Shown here: in pieces, positions 14,657-22,768 of the stretch
Layout: every line of letters begins with the position of its first letter
Position numbering within the stretch: position 1 is the stretch's first letter
From: an uncultured Lachnospiraceae bacterium
GTDB lineage: Bacteria; Bacillota; Clostridia; Lachnospirales; Lachnospiraceae
DNA: 32,740 nucleotides
Reading direction: 5' to 3'
NCBI GenBank assembly: GCA_910587105.1
Contig: CAJUMB010000041.1
Location: 1 to 32,740, forward strand
Made by a program: the position numbers and the translations under genes
The notes under the pieces: model-generated
The model's database searches: none
What the model saw: the letters and a program-made list of their open reading frames with translations, nothing else
What the model was told of the DNA's origin: nothing

Positions 14657-14901
14657 ATAAATATGAAATGTTAAATCAAAAACGGAAACAGATGGATGCA
14701 AAGAAGCGGATTGCCGCTTACTGTCGTGTCTCCACTGATCACGAAGACCAGGCTGACTCGTTTGAAAGCCAGCAGCGGTATTTCAGGCAGTACATTGAGG
14801 CGAGAGCGGACTGGGAACTTTATGAGGTCTTTGCTGATAGGAAAGCCATATATCGGATACAGAAACTTGTGGAAAGGATAGGACAATGGCAAAAAGTGTG
14901 A
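14647..14901 (+). pseudogene. Large serine recombinase collapsed to its N-terminus
   Basis: 84 residues. Residues 20-66 are a normal resolvase start (RIAAYCRVSTDHEDQADSFE with catalytic Ser29, followed by WELYEVFAD), then the sequence departs from the family after FAD. The tail (KAIYRIQKLVERIGQWQKV) is not resolvase-like and probably comes from the 3' end of the original gene. The remaining catalytic Arg residues, zinc ribbon and DNA-binding domains, about 400 residues, are missing. The stop overlaps the next recombinase start by 16 bp, so the downstream junction was kept. It cannot recombine DNA by itself. Confidence 0.75.
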
Positions 14902-16271
14902 TCACCATACCAGCTACGAAGAAAAAAAATGCTGATGGCCCTGCAGACAGCTGGAAAAAACGCAGAGTTGCGGCTTATGCTCGTGTCAGCACGGACCACG
15001 AGGAGCAGCAGAGCAGTTATGGGGCGCAGGTAGATTATTATACAGAATATATTAAGAGGCGGGAGGACTGGGAGTTTGTCTGTGTGTATGCGGATGAAGG
15101 AATCACCGGCTGTAACACCAGAAAGCGGGAAGGATTCAACCAGATGGTGGCAGATGCCCTGAACGGGCGGATTGACCTGATTATTACCAAATCGGTGTCC
15201 CGGTTTGCAAGAAATACCGTGGACAGTCTGACCACCATCCGCAGATTGAAAGAACATGGGGTAGAATGTTATTTTGAGAAAGAGAATATCTGGACACTGG
15301 ACGGCAAAGGAGAGCTGCTTCTCACTATCATGTCATCGCTGGCTCAGGAAGAGAGCCGGTCTATTTCCCAGAACTGTACATGGGGGCAGAGAAAGCGGTT
15401 CGCAGACGGAAAGGTTTCAGTGCCATTTGGACGGTTTCTGGGGTACGACAGGGGGGAGGACGGCAATCTGATTCTGAATGAACAGCAGGCCGTGGTGGTC
15501 CGCAGGATATATGGATTGTTCCTGCAGGGACGTTCCCCTTATGCCATTGCAAAAGTTCTGACCAGTGAGGGTATTCCTTCCCCAGGCGGTAAGGGGGTAT
15601 GGGCACAGAGTACGGTGAGAAGCATCCTCTGCAATGAAAAGTATAAAGGAGATGCCCTTTTGCAAAAAGTGTATACGGTGGATTTCCTGTCAAAAAGGAA
15701 AAAGGTGAACGAAGGCGAAATCCCGCAGTATTATGTAGAGGGAAATCATGAGGCTATCATTTCCCCCGCTGTTTTTGACGCTGTGCAAAGACAGATGCAG
15801 CAGCGCCGCCAGGAGAGAAAACGCCAGAGCTGTGCGGGAGTTTTTTCCGGCAGAATCAAATGCGGCAGCTGCGGCGGATGGTATGGCCCGAAAGTGTGGC
15901 ATTCTAATGATAAATACCGGAAAGTGGTCTGGCAGTGCAATGATAAATTTCAGGGCGGGGAAACATGCCCCACACCTCATCTGGATGAAAAGATGCTCAA
16001 AAGACTGTTTGTGAGAGCAGTGAATCTTATTTTCAACGGCAGGGAAGAAGTCATGGAAAGATACCGGATTCTGCTGGAAAATGTCCGCGGCGTTTTAAGA
16101 GAACAGGTGGATCAGTTCCTCGCCCAGCTGGAGCAGCTGGACGGTATCTATACAGAGTTTGATCAGGACAGCTGGTATGCTCTCGTGGAGTCTGTCACAG
16201 TCTTTCACAGGGAAGACATCCGGATTGTTTTTAAAAATGGAAAGGAAGTACGGTTACAGGACACCGAATAA
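14886..16271 (+). CDS. Large serine recombinase (site-specific integrase/excisionase)
   Basis: 461 residues. The resolvase domain (~26-175) has VAAYARVSTDHEEQQSSYGA with Ser35 as nucleophile and the SVSRFARNTVDSL and EESRSIS motifs. The Recombinase domain (~185-310) has PFGRFLGYDRGEDG and VRSILCNEKYKGD. A zinc ribbon follows with CGSCGG and two further Cys (KVVWQC, GETC). After it only ~85 residues remain. The coiled coil typical of this family is largely missing, and the sequence jumps to the terminal LEQLDGIYTEFDQDSWYALV segment. The catalytic core is intact, but the shortened arm may affect integration versus excision control. Its last 18 bp overlap the SWIM gene on the other strand. Confidence 0.88.
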   Translation: MAKSVITIPATKKKNADGPADSWKKRRVAAYARVSTDHEEQQSSYGAQVDYYTEYIKRREDWEFVCVYADEGITGCNTRKREGFNQMVADALNGRIDLIITKSVSRFARNTVDSLTTIRRLKEHGVECYFEKENIWTLDGKGELLLTIMSSLAQEESRSISQNCTWGQRKRFADGKVSVPFGRFLGYDRGEDGNLILNEQQAVVVRRIYGLFLQGRSPYAIAKVLTSEGIPSPGGKGVWAQSTVRSILCNEKYKGDALLQKVYTVDFLSKRKKVNEGEIPQYYVEGNHEAIISPAVFDAVQRQMQQRRQERKRQSCAGVFSGRIKCGSCGGWYGPKVWHSNDKYRKVVWQCNDKFQGGETCPTPHLDEKMLKRLFVRAVNLIFNGREEVMERYRILLENVRGVLREQVDQFLAQLEQLDGIYTEFDQDSWYALVESVTVFHREDIRIVFKNGKEVRLQDTE

Positions 16272-16979
16272 AGAATCCACATTTCCCTCAATAATCCGGC
16301 TGCTAAAGTTCCCGGCATTTTCCAGCATGGTCTCCACCTTATTGGCTAGAGTGATGTCAATAAAGTGGTCCATATTGATTCCTCTCAGCTGGAAAAACAG
16401 AGCAGGGTCATTGTCCAGACGTACACCTACACCGTAAAGGGCAGCAGCCACATGCTTACACAGCAGTGCCCAGTCCGGGCAGCTGCAGTTAAAACTGATT
16501 TCCTTTGGCTCCGGAAACAGGCCGTTGTTGCCCTGGAACAGTTCTTTTAATTCTTCCGGAAATGTTCCAGACAGAAGGCTTTCCAGGTTTTCGATTTTCC
16601 GGCTGCATTTTTTGATGATTTCCTGGCATTTTTCTTCGGAGAGGGGGCTGATGCGGATTTCGACTTTGTAGGGAGTTTTCCGTGTTCCCTGGACTTTGGC
16701 GCGGATTTTCCCCTTTTCAATCTTTAAGTCCAGGACTGCCCCTGTCCGGATGTAGCGTTTCCCCCGGTCCAGCCTGCTGGCATAGTCCGCGTATTGCTCC
16801 AGATTGCGGCACCATGCCTGTCCCCACCAGTTTTTCGCAATGGTGCGCCCGGTTACAAAGACGGGTTCCAGAGCACTGCCTTTTTCCTTTTCTTTTTTGA
16901 TACTTTCCGCCGACCTCTTTTTGAGTTCTGAGGTGGTGGGCTGGCTGTAGCGGATACCGCTGTTCCAGTAACTGCTCAT
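16254..16979 (-). CDS. SWIM zinc-finger protein, partner of SNF2 helicase
   Basis: 241 residues. The N-terminus carries WWGQAWCRNLEQYADYASRL and GRKYIRTG-like text (RGKRYIRTGAVLDLKI), typical of bacterial SWIM proteins. The SWIM finger is FNCSCPDWALLCKHVAAAL (CxC...CxH). Short family members end soon after it, as here. Such proteins are commonly encoded next to SNF2-family ATPases and are thought to bind DNA or protein for them. It starts 10 bp after the SNF2 gene stop, so the two form an operon. The C-terminus overlaps a convergent recombinase, which hints that the element joined here. Confidence 0.85.
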   Translation of the reverse strand: MSSYWNSGIRYSQPTTSELKKRSAESIKKEKEKGSALEPVFVTGRTIAKNWWGQAWCRNLEQYADYASRLDRGKRYIRTGAVLDLKIEKGKIRAKVQGTRKTPYKVEIRISPLSEEKCQEIIKKCSRKIENLESLLSGTFPEELKELFQGNNGLFPEPKEISFNCSCPDWALLCKHVAAALYGVGVRLDNDPALFFQLRGINMDHFIDITLANKVETMLENAGNFSSRIIEGNVDSLFGVL

Positions 16980-16989
16980 AGTAGTCCTC

Positions 16990-19596
16990 CTATTCTAAAC
17001 GCATCATGGCCATCAGTTCATCGTTGCCCAGTTCAGTGATCCAGCTTTCCCCGCCAGAGCCGATAACATTCTGGGCCAGTTGGCTTTTGGACTGGAGCAT
17101 GGAGTCTATTTTTTCTTCAATGGTTCTTTCGCAGACCAGTTTGTGAACCATCACGTTTTTGGTCTGTCCAATGCGGTAGGCCCGGTCTGTGGCCTGGTTT
17201 TCCACAGCCGGATTCCACCACCGGTCAAAATGGATGACATGGCTGGCTTTTGTCAGGTTCAGCCCAGTCCCCGCGGCTTTCAGCGACAGTACGATAAACG
17301 GCACATATGCTTCTCCCTGGAAGGCTTCCACAATCTCCGTTCTCTTGGAGGTGCGGATGCCGCCGTGGAGAACGAAGCCTTTTGCGTGGAAAATATCCTC
17401 CAGGAATTCTGCCAGGTATTTTGTGATTTCTTTAAACTGGGTGAAGACCAGAACCCGCTCTCTCTTTTCATATATGGTCTGGCAGATCTCCCGCAGCATT
17501 GCGAATTTTCCGCTGTCTGATTCGGAAAATGCCTGCTGTCCCATATATTGGTCTGGATGGTTGCAGATTTGTTTCAGGTGAGTAATGGTGGAGAGCACCA
17601 GTCCTTTCCGCTTGATTCCCTCTGCGGTTTCCAGGTTTTTGGCCAGCTGGGCCACTGCCTTTCGGTAGAGAACCACCTGTTTTTTGGAAAGGCTTACATA
17701 ATCAATCTGTTCTAATTTTTCCGGAAGGTCGGCGATAATGCTTTTATCTGTTTTTACCCTGCGCAGCATAAACGGGGTTACCATGGCTTTCAGTCTGGCA
17801 TACCCTTCCGGGTTTTCGTCCAGACTTTTGCAGAATGTGCGGAATTCTTTGGAAGAGCCCAGCATACCTTTGTTTAAGAAATCGAATAGGGACCAGAGAT
17901 TGGAAAGGTCATTTTCAATGGGCGTGCCGGTCATGGCGATTCGCATGGCGGCAGGGATTTTCTTGATTTCCCGGGTCTGTTTTGTGGAAGGGTTCTTGAT
18001 GGCCTGGGCTTCATCCAGTATGACGGCGGACCAGGGTTCTTCCCGAAGAGCCTGAATTCTGGAGGCCATGCCATATGTAGTTACTGTCAAAAATGCGGGG
18101 TGTTCCAAAAAAAGCTGTTCCAGAGCTGTGGATGTCTTTCCGTGAAGGATGAACACGTCCATGGACGGGGCAAATTTCGCGGCTTCCTTCTGCCAGTTTC
18201 CCAGCAGGGAGGCGGGCACTACCAGCAGGACGCGGGAATGAGGATTGGTTGTCCGCAGTTTTTCCAGATAGGCCAATACCTGTACTGTTTTTCCAAGTCC
18301 CATGTCGTCAGCCAGACATGCGCCAAATCCCAAATGTGACATATAGTCAAGCCAGGCGAAACCATTCTTTTGATAGGGGCGCAGTACAGCCTGAAAACTT
18401 TCCGGCAGGCTGGACTTTTCTATGGTCTGGGGAGCGCGCAGGTTCTGAAGAAGGGAACTCAGCCATGTTCCGTTGGTGATTACAGGGCCCACGTCTTTGG
18501 ATGGAGCTTTTGTCCCCATTTCCATCTGCAGGGCTTCCAGGAGAGTCACCTGGCCCTCCAGGGAATCCATTTCTTTTAAAAGCTGCTCCAGACGGGCGTG
18601 GTCTACTTCAATCCATTTTCCTTTTAAAAGGGCCAGGCCGTCAGTCTGGCTCAGCAGTTGGCGGATATCGTCATCGGTGAGCTCCTGCCCGTCCACCATC
18701 AGTTTTGGCTGCATGGAGACCAGCGCATGAAATCCCAGAACAGAAGGCCGTTCTTCTCCCATGCGCACTGCCAGGGAGACGGAGGAAGCTTTCTTCTTCC
18801 ACCAGTTGGGAATTCTGCAGAGGATGCCCGTTTCCTCAATTTTTGCAATGTCTTTTAAAAAGGCATATGCTTCCTGGGCTGTCAGGCGGAGGGGATGAAA
18901 CATCTCCCCGGTGGCCATAAAATCTCCGATCAGCGGGGACACATCTGCGGCCTGATTCAGACAGGACAGAAGGTTTAAGAGCTTTTCCCGGCTGCCTTTA
19001 TATTCCGTCAGCGCATATTCCAGGGGCATATGACGCACCTTGCCATCCTCCCCTTTCGTGGCGTAGGTGGCCAGGAAGGCGAAGGGAAAGTCCGTTTCCG
19101 GATTCTCCACCAGATGGAAGAAAACTCGTTCCGGTACGCGCAGGTGCTGGCTTTTTTCCGTCAGGTACATTTCCACTGTTCCGTCGTACCCGGTGATTTC
19201 CTGGGAGAAAATAGATAAAAGCCGGTCAAATATTTGGTCCATCCAATCCCTTGTGATATATTCCGCGCCGATTGCAAAGGGAACGGCTCGTTCCAGTCCT
19301 GCATAGGTTTCTTCCCCAATCTGCATCTGTGCCTTGTCCCTTGCAAGCTCCAGCTCGGGGAGATTGGTGAGAGATTTGAAAAAGGTATCAGCCATCAGAT
19401 ACAGGAATGAGGCTGAGACGCTGAGATTATCCGGTTTGTCTTCCAGCCCCATCTGATAGAGGGCAGCATAGCGGTCTTTTTCAAAAGGGCTTTGCTTTTT
19501 TCTGGTTTTGGTGTCTGAGGCATTGTCAGGGATATCCAGGCAGAATCCCTCTGGCAAAAAGATAAACTGTAGTGTTTCGCTGTTGCTTTTTTTCAT
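16990..19596 (-). CDS. SNF2-family DEAD/DEAH helicase-like ATPase
   Basis: 868 residues, a double-stranded-DNA translocase of the HepA/RapA-like SNF2 group. The first ~390 residues are the bacterial SNF2-associated region. The ATPase core then begins LRPYQKNGFAWLDYMSHLGF and has Walker A DDMGLGKT, motif II DEAQ in AVILDEAQAIKNP, MTGTPIEN, and motif VI ENQATDRAYRIGQ. A conserved end (VCERTIEEKIDSML) completes it. All motor motifs are intact. It is the first gene of the SNF2-SWIM operon and is divergent from the HipA-like gene across a 146-bp gap. The role is probably chromatin or transcription-complex remodelling; a defence role is not shown. Confidence 0.92.
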   Translation of the reverse strand: MKKSNSETLQFIFLPEGFCLDIPDNASDTKTRKKQSPFEKDRYAALYQMGLEDKPDNLSVSASFLYLMADTFFKSLTNLPELELARDKAQMQIGEETYAGLERAVPFAIGAEYITRDWMDQIFDRLLSIFSQEITGYDGTVEMYLTEKSQHLRVPERVFFHLVENPETDFPFAFLATYATKGEDGKVRHMPLEYALTEYKGSREKLLNLLSCLNQAADVSPLIGDFMATGEMFHPLRLTAQEAYAFLKDIAKIEETGILCRIPNWWKKKASSVSLAVRMGEERPSVLGFHALVSMQPKLMVDGQELTDDDIRQLLSQTDGLALLKGKWIEVDHARLEQLLKEMDSLEGQVTLLEALQMEMGTKAPSKDVGPVITNGTWLSSLLQNLRAPQTIEKSSLPESFQAVLRPYQKNGFAWLDYMSHLGFGACLADDMGLGKTVQVLAYLEKLRTTNPHSRVLLVVPASLLGNWQKEAAKFAPSMDVFILHGKTSTALEQLFLEHPAFLTVTTYGMASRIQALREEPWSAVILDEAQAIKNPSTKQTREIKKIPAAMRIAMTGTPIENDLSNLWSLFDFLNKGMLGSSKEFRTFCKSLDENPEGYARLKAMVTPFMLRRVKTDKSIIADLPEKLEQIDYVSLSKKQVVLYRKAVAQLAKNLETAEGIKRKGLVLSTITHLKQICNHPDQYMGQQAFSESDSGKFAMLREICQTIYEKRERVLVFTQFKEITKYLAEFLEDIFHAKGFVLHGGIRTSKRTEIVEAFQGEAYVPFIVLSLKAAGTGLNLTKASHVIHFDRWWNPAVENQATDRAYRIGQTKNVMVHKLVCERTIEEKIDSMLQSKSQLAQNVIGSGGESWITELGNDELMAMMRLE

Positions 19597-19742
19597 AATT
19601 AGACAACTTTCTTTTGAATTTGATTTTAAACTTATTATAAATGTTTGCAGGCTGTCTTACAAGTTTTCTTTTAAATATGATGTTTTTCTGTTATACTGTT
19701 TACAGCAGCATACGGGAGGCGGAAAAAGGGGGTGGCATACAC

Positions 19743-20981
19743 ATGGAAGAACTGCCCAATAAATACACGCTGAGGCACAAAGATATTCCTGTGGCCGGGA
19801 TAATGGTGGACCCCGCTTTGGGCGCGGTGATATCGATTGGCAGAGTCTATGAACAGTCTCATGTGCCGGTGGGGATTCCGGTCAGAGATGGAAAGATGGA
19901 CAGGGGCGCATTCAACCAATGGTGGCGGGGGCGGGCGATTCCCGCAAGCCGTATGGGGATTCAGGAGGCACTGGCCAGACTGCAGATACCGGATACCCAG
20001 CTTCTGGTGGAAAAATCCTTTGCTCTGAGTCTGTCCGACCAGTATTGGATTTGTCCTGAGGGGAGGAATCTCACCTGGGGGCAGGTGAATTTTTTTGAAA
20101 ATCCTTTTTCTGAAGACATGGGAAATATCTTATTCGGAAAAAATTCTAGAGGCAGGCATATCAGCCTTTTGTCTCCGGATAATACATCAGATGGATGGCT
20201 GAGGAAAAAGTGGGTGATTATAGATGGAGCCCGTTGTCTGTTGAAAGGCGGAAGCGGAGCTATCCGCCAGGAACCATATAATGAAGTGGCAGCGTGCCGG
20301 ATCATGGAGCGTCTGCAGATTCCCCATGTGCCCTATACACTATTGATGGAGGACGATTATCCGTACAGTGTGTGCGAAGATTTTATCACACCAGATACAG
20401 AATTGATCAGCGCGTGGCACATTATGCAGACGGCAAAGAAGCCCAATCATGTGTCCGTGTACCGGCATTATCTGGACTGCTGCCAGCGGCTGGGAATTCC
20501 CGGTATAGAAGCAGCTCTGGACCGGATGCTGGTGCTGGACTATCTGATTGTCAATGAGGACAGGCATCAGAATAACTTTGGGGTGGTGCGCAGGGCAGAT
20601 ACTTTGGAATATCTGGGGGCGGCCCCTATTTACGACAGCGGCACCTCTCTGTGGTTTGATAAGCCCGCTGGATTCATCCGCGCCGGAGGGAAGACAGCGG
20701 CCAAGCCTTTTAAGAGCAGCCACGAAGAACAGATAAAGCTGGTAAAAGATTTCAGCTGGCTGGATTTTTCTGCCCTGGAGGGAATCGACGAAGAGCTTAG
20801 GGAGATTGTGAGAGGCTCGCTGTTTATTGACCAGGTCCGCTGTGATGCGCTGGTCAGAGGTCTGAAGGGCAGAGTGGAAATGCTGGAAAAGGCAGTGCTG
20901 TCTGCGGGAAAAGCGTTTTATGTGGACAGCGTACAGGGGGATCTGAAAGAGGATCGGGCGTACAGTGCAGGGGAAGAATAG
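19743..20981 (+). CDS. HipA-like serine/threonine kinase
   Basis: 412 residues from ATG 19743, which has GGGGGTGG upstream. The longer open frame lacks a ribosome site. Family features are an N-terminal module (VDPALGAVISIGRVYEQSHV, FALSLSDQYWICPEG), a phosphate-binding segment CLLKGGSG (165-172), YSVCEDFITPDTELIS, the catalytic loop NEDRHQNNFG (Asp273, Asn278) and a metal-binding PIYDSGTSL (Asp298). This fits the HipA-like family of single-gene clostridial kinases; no hipB-type antitoxin gene lies next to it. The classical HipA target is glutamyl-tRNA synthetase; the target here is unknown. It is divergent from SNF2-SWIM. Confidence 0.82.
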   Translation: MEELPNKYTLRHKDIPVAGIMVDPALGAVISIGRVYEQSHVPVGIPVRDGKMDRGAFNQWWRGRAIPASRMGIQEALARLQIPDTQLLVEKSFALSLSDQYWICPEGRNLTWGQVNFFENPFSEDMGNILFGKNSRGRHISLLSPDNTSDGWLRKKWVIIDGARCLLKGGSGAIRQEPYNEVAACRIMERLQIPHVPYTLLMEDDYPYSVCEDFITPDTELISAWHIMQTAKKPNHVSVYRHYLDCCQRLGIPGIEAALDRMLVLDYLIVNEDRHQNNFGVVRRADTLEYLGAAPIYDSGTSLWFDKPAGFIRAGGKTAAKPFKSSHEEQIKLVKDFSWLDFSALEGIDEELREIVRGSLFIDQVRCDALVRGLKGRVEMLEKAVLSAGKAFYVDSVQGDLKEDRAYSAGEE

Positions 20982-21042
20982 ATGACTGTAAAGATTTAGG
21001 TTTACAATTGTCTAATTATAGAAGAAAAAGGAGAGGAAAAGT

Positions 21043-21798
21043 ATGTTAAACAGAGTAGATTTATACTATTTCAGCCCCACAGGGGGAACGAAGAAAACCG
21101 GGGAGATTCTGGCAGGAGAAATGGCTGGTAAGATAGAGCCTGTCAATCTGGGGGAGAAAAAGGAGCTGAGGGCTCCTGACGGCGAAGCTGCAGTCTTTGC
21201 CGTTCCGGTATTCGGCGGCAGGATTCCGGCGGTGACTGCAGAAAAGCTGCAAAAATTAGAGGGCGGCGGGAAAAAAGCAGTGACGATTGTGGTCTATGGA
21301 ACCCGTGCCTATGAGGATGCCCTTTTGGAACTGAATGATATCATCTTGGGGTGCGGTTTCCAGGTGATTGCCTCTGGTGCTTTTGTGGCTCAGCATTCCA
21401 TGGTGCCGGAAGTGGGAGCAGGAAGGCCGGATGAGAAAGATGCGGCTGAAATTAAGGAATTTGCCGCAAAGGTTTTGGAGAAACTGGAAAAAGGAGAGAC
21501 AAAAGCGGTTCAGGTGCCGGGAAATCATCCATACAAGGAGTGGCCAGGTATGCCGGCAGCACCAGTGTCTCTGCCGGAATGTAAATTATGTGGAAAGTGT
21601 GCCTCTATCTGTCCCACAGGTGCCATCACCATGGGGGAACATGTTTTGGCAGACGCATCCGTCTGCACGCTCTGTATGGCCTGTGTGGTTGCCTGTCCGG
21701 AGCATGCCCGCATTCTGCCGCCTCCGCTGAAAGAAACATTAAATCAGAAGCTGGGGGCGCTGAAAGATGTCCGCAGAGAAAATGAGACATTTTTGTAA
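21043..21798 (+). CDS. EFR1-family flavodoxin-ferredoxin fusion
   Basis: 251 residues. The N-terminal flavodoxin-like half has YYFSPTGGTKKTGEILA (FMN phosphate loop), VPVFGGRIPAV and VVYGTRAYEDALLEL. The C-terminal part holds two 4Fe-4S clusters: CKLCGKCASICPTGAI and CTLCMACVVACPEHAR. EFR1 proteins carry electrons in anaerobes, but partners are not known. GGAGAGG precedes the ATG. It is followed by a CsoR-type repressor gene 98 bp downstream with no terminator between, and may share a transcript. The length is typical. Confidence 0.88.
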   Translation: MLNRVDLYYFSPTGGTKKTGEILAGEMAGKIEPVNLGEKKELRAPDGEAAVFAVPVFGGRIPAVTAEKLQKLEGGGKKAVTIVVYGTRAYEDALLELNDIILGCGFQVIASGAFVAQHSMVPEVGAGRPDEKDAAEIKEFAAKVLEKLEKGETKAVQVPGNHPYKEWPGMPAAPVSLPECKLCGKCASICPTGAITMGEHVLADASVCTLCMACVVACPEHARILPPPLKETLNQKLGALKDVRRENETFL

Positions 21799-21896
21799 AA
21801 AATTGTGTTAAATATGGCGCTTACATAGAGGAAAAAGCCCGCAGATTAATACCATGAGAAAGAATTTTGCACCCTTTTTGTATTGGAGATGAGAAA

Positions 21897-22172
21897 ATGA
21901 AACAATGTATGGATTCCGCGAATCTGCACCGCAGGTTGAGTAAAATATTGGGACAGATCAAGGCCATCGACAGAATGGTGGATGAAGATGTGCCCTGTGA
22001 AGATGTTCTTTCGCAGATCAATGCCGCAAAGTCAGCTTTGCACAAATGCGGACAGGTGGTATTGGAAGGGCATATACAGCACTGTGTCCGTGATGGGATC
22101 GAACATGGGGATGCAGAGAAGACAATTGAAAATTTTACGAAAGCAGTGGAAAGATTTGCTAATATGACGTAA
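21897..22172 (+). CDS. CsoR/FrmR-family metal-sensing transcriptional repressor
   Basis: 91 residues from ATG 21897 (GGAG 8 bp upstream). The all-helical DUF156 fold shows RLSKILGQIKAIDRMVDEDV, CEDVLSQINAAKSALH and an acidic end. The Cys34, His59 (GHI), Cys63 set matches the Cys-His-Cys Cu(I) site of CsoR, not the Cys-Cys CstR or the formaldehyde type. It should bind operator DNA as a tetramer and leave it on metal binding. A P1B ATPase gene 600 bp downstream has a promoter with CsoR-like operators, the likely target. The two are separated by a broken membrane gene and a terminator. Confidence 0.88.
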   Translation: MKQCMDSANLHRRLSKILGQIKAIDRMVDEDVPCEDVLSQINAAKSALHKCGQVVLEGHIQHCVRDGIEHGDAEKTIENFTKAVERFANMT

Positions 22173-22236
22173 TATATTTTATTACAGTAAATGGAATCAG
22201 CGGTCTTCTAAAGCAAGAAGACATTAGTATACTGCA

Positions 22237-22616
22237 GTGCTTGATTCCGTTTACGGGAGTGATTTGAAAAGAAAACTTGTGTTTTTATTTACTGATGAAC
22301 CAGGACAGACTATTTTTGATGCGATTAGAAAAAACAAAAGTGATATACGGTTTTCAATCACTGATGTAGAAAAGTATTATAAAGATGTCTATCCTCAAAT
22401 GCCGCAAAATAAAAAGGAAAGAAAATTATACCAAAATCAGCAATGGTATCACATATATCACCAATATAGAGAGATAGAAATGGTCATAACTTCAGCACTG
22501 GTTTCTTATTGGTTATGATTATTATATCAAATATTGCCACAAGAAATAAAGGGAAAAGATGGGTTTATAATGTGGTCGCACATGATATTTCTGAAAAAAT
22601 AGCTGACAGTAATTGA
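22237..22616 (+). pseudogene. Frameshifted C-terminal fragment of an unidentified membrane protein
   Basis: A frame from 22237 (no good start or ribosome site) encodes RFSITDVEKYYKDVYPQMPQ, then YHIYHQYREIEMVITSALVS and YWL and stops at 22518. Near 22508 another frame continues the hydrophobic stretch (VMIIISNIATRNKGKRWVYN) and then VVAHDISEKIADSN to TGA 22614-22616. Joining the two frames gives one TM helix plus a cytoplasmic tail, which suggests a one-base frameshift in a gene that is also 5'-truncated. The family is not recognised. Confidence 0.45.
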
Positions 22617-22632
22617 AAATCAGAAAATAATG

Positions 22633-22673
22633 AACCGACAAACTGGTGAGAAAATCACAGTTTGTCGGTTTTT
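22633..22673 (+). terminator. Strong rho-independent terminator
   Basis: A perfect 13-bp stem AACCGACAAACTG (22633-22645) / CAGTTTGTCGGTT (22658-22670) with a 12-nt loop, followed by TTT (22671-22673). It insulates the ATPase promoter that starts at 22675. Confidence 0.88.
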
Positions 22674-22674
22674 A

Positions 22675-22703
22675 TTGACAACCAATACCCCTATACGTAT
22701 AAT
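22675..22703 (+). promoter_or_regulatory. Consensus promoter of the metal ATPase gene
   Basis: TTGACA (22675-22680), a 17-bp spacer and TATAAT (22698-22703) are all exact consensus. It starts immediately after a terminator and 66 bp before the ATPase ATG. Such a strong promoter implies that a repressor keeps it off. Confidence 0.85.
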
Positions 22704-22733
22704 AAAGATATACCAATACCCCATATGGTATAA
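22681..22733 (+). promoter_or_regulatory. Duplicated CsoR-like operator
   Basis: Two copies of ACCAATACCCC-N6-TATAA lie at 22681-22702 and 22712-22733, 31 bp apart (about three helical turns, same face). Copy 2 contains ATACC-CCATAT-GGTAT, a palindrome of the ATACCCC/GGGGTAT style known for CsoR operators. Copy 1 fills the spacer and -10 of the promoter, so binding would block RNA polymerase. Confidence 0.7.
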
Positions 22734-22768
22734 AAGTTCCAGACATGCAAAGTGAAAGGAGAGGAAGA

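Noticed and set aside
19596..21019. Inverted 12-mer ATAATTAGACAA (19596) and TTGTCTAATTAT (21008) flanking the HipA-like gene
   Set aside because: AT-rich 12-mers are expected to recur by chance many times in 32 kb; no extension of similarity is seen on either side and one copy overlaps the SNF2 start codon.
22681..22733. Two-unit CRISPR-like repeat
   Set aside because: Only two units with 9 bp between them, lying on a promoter; an operator explains them better.
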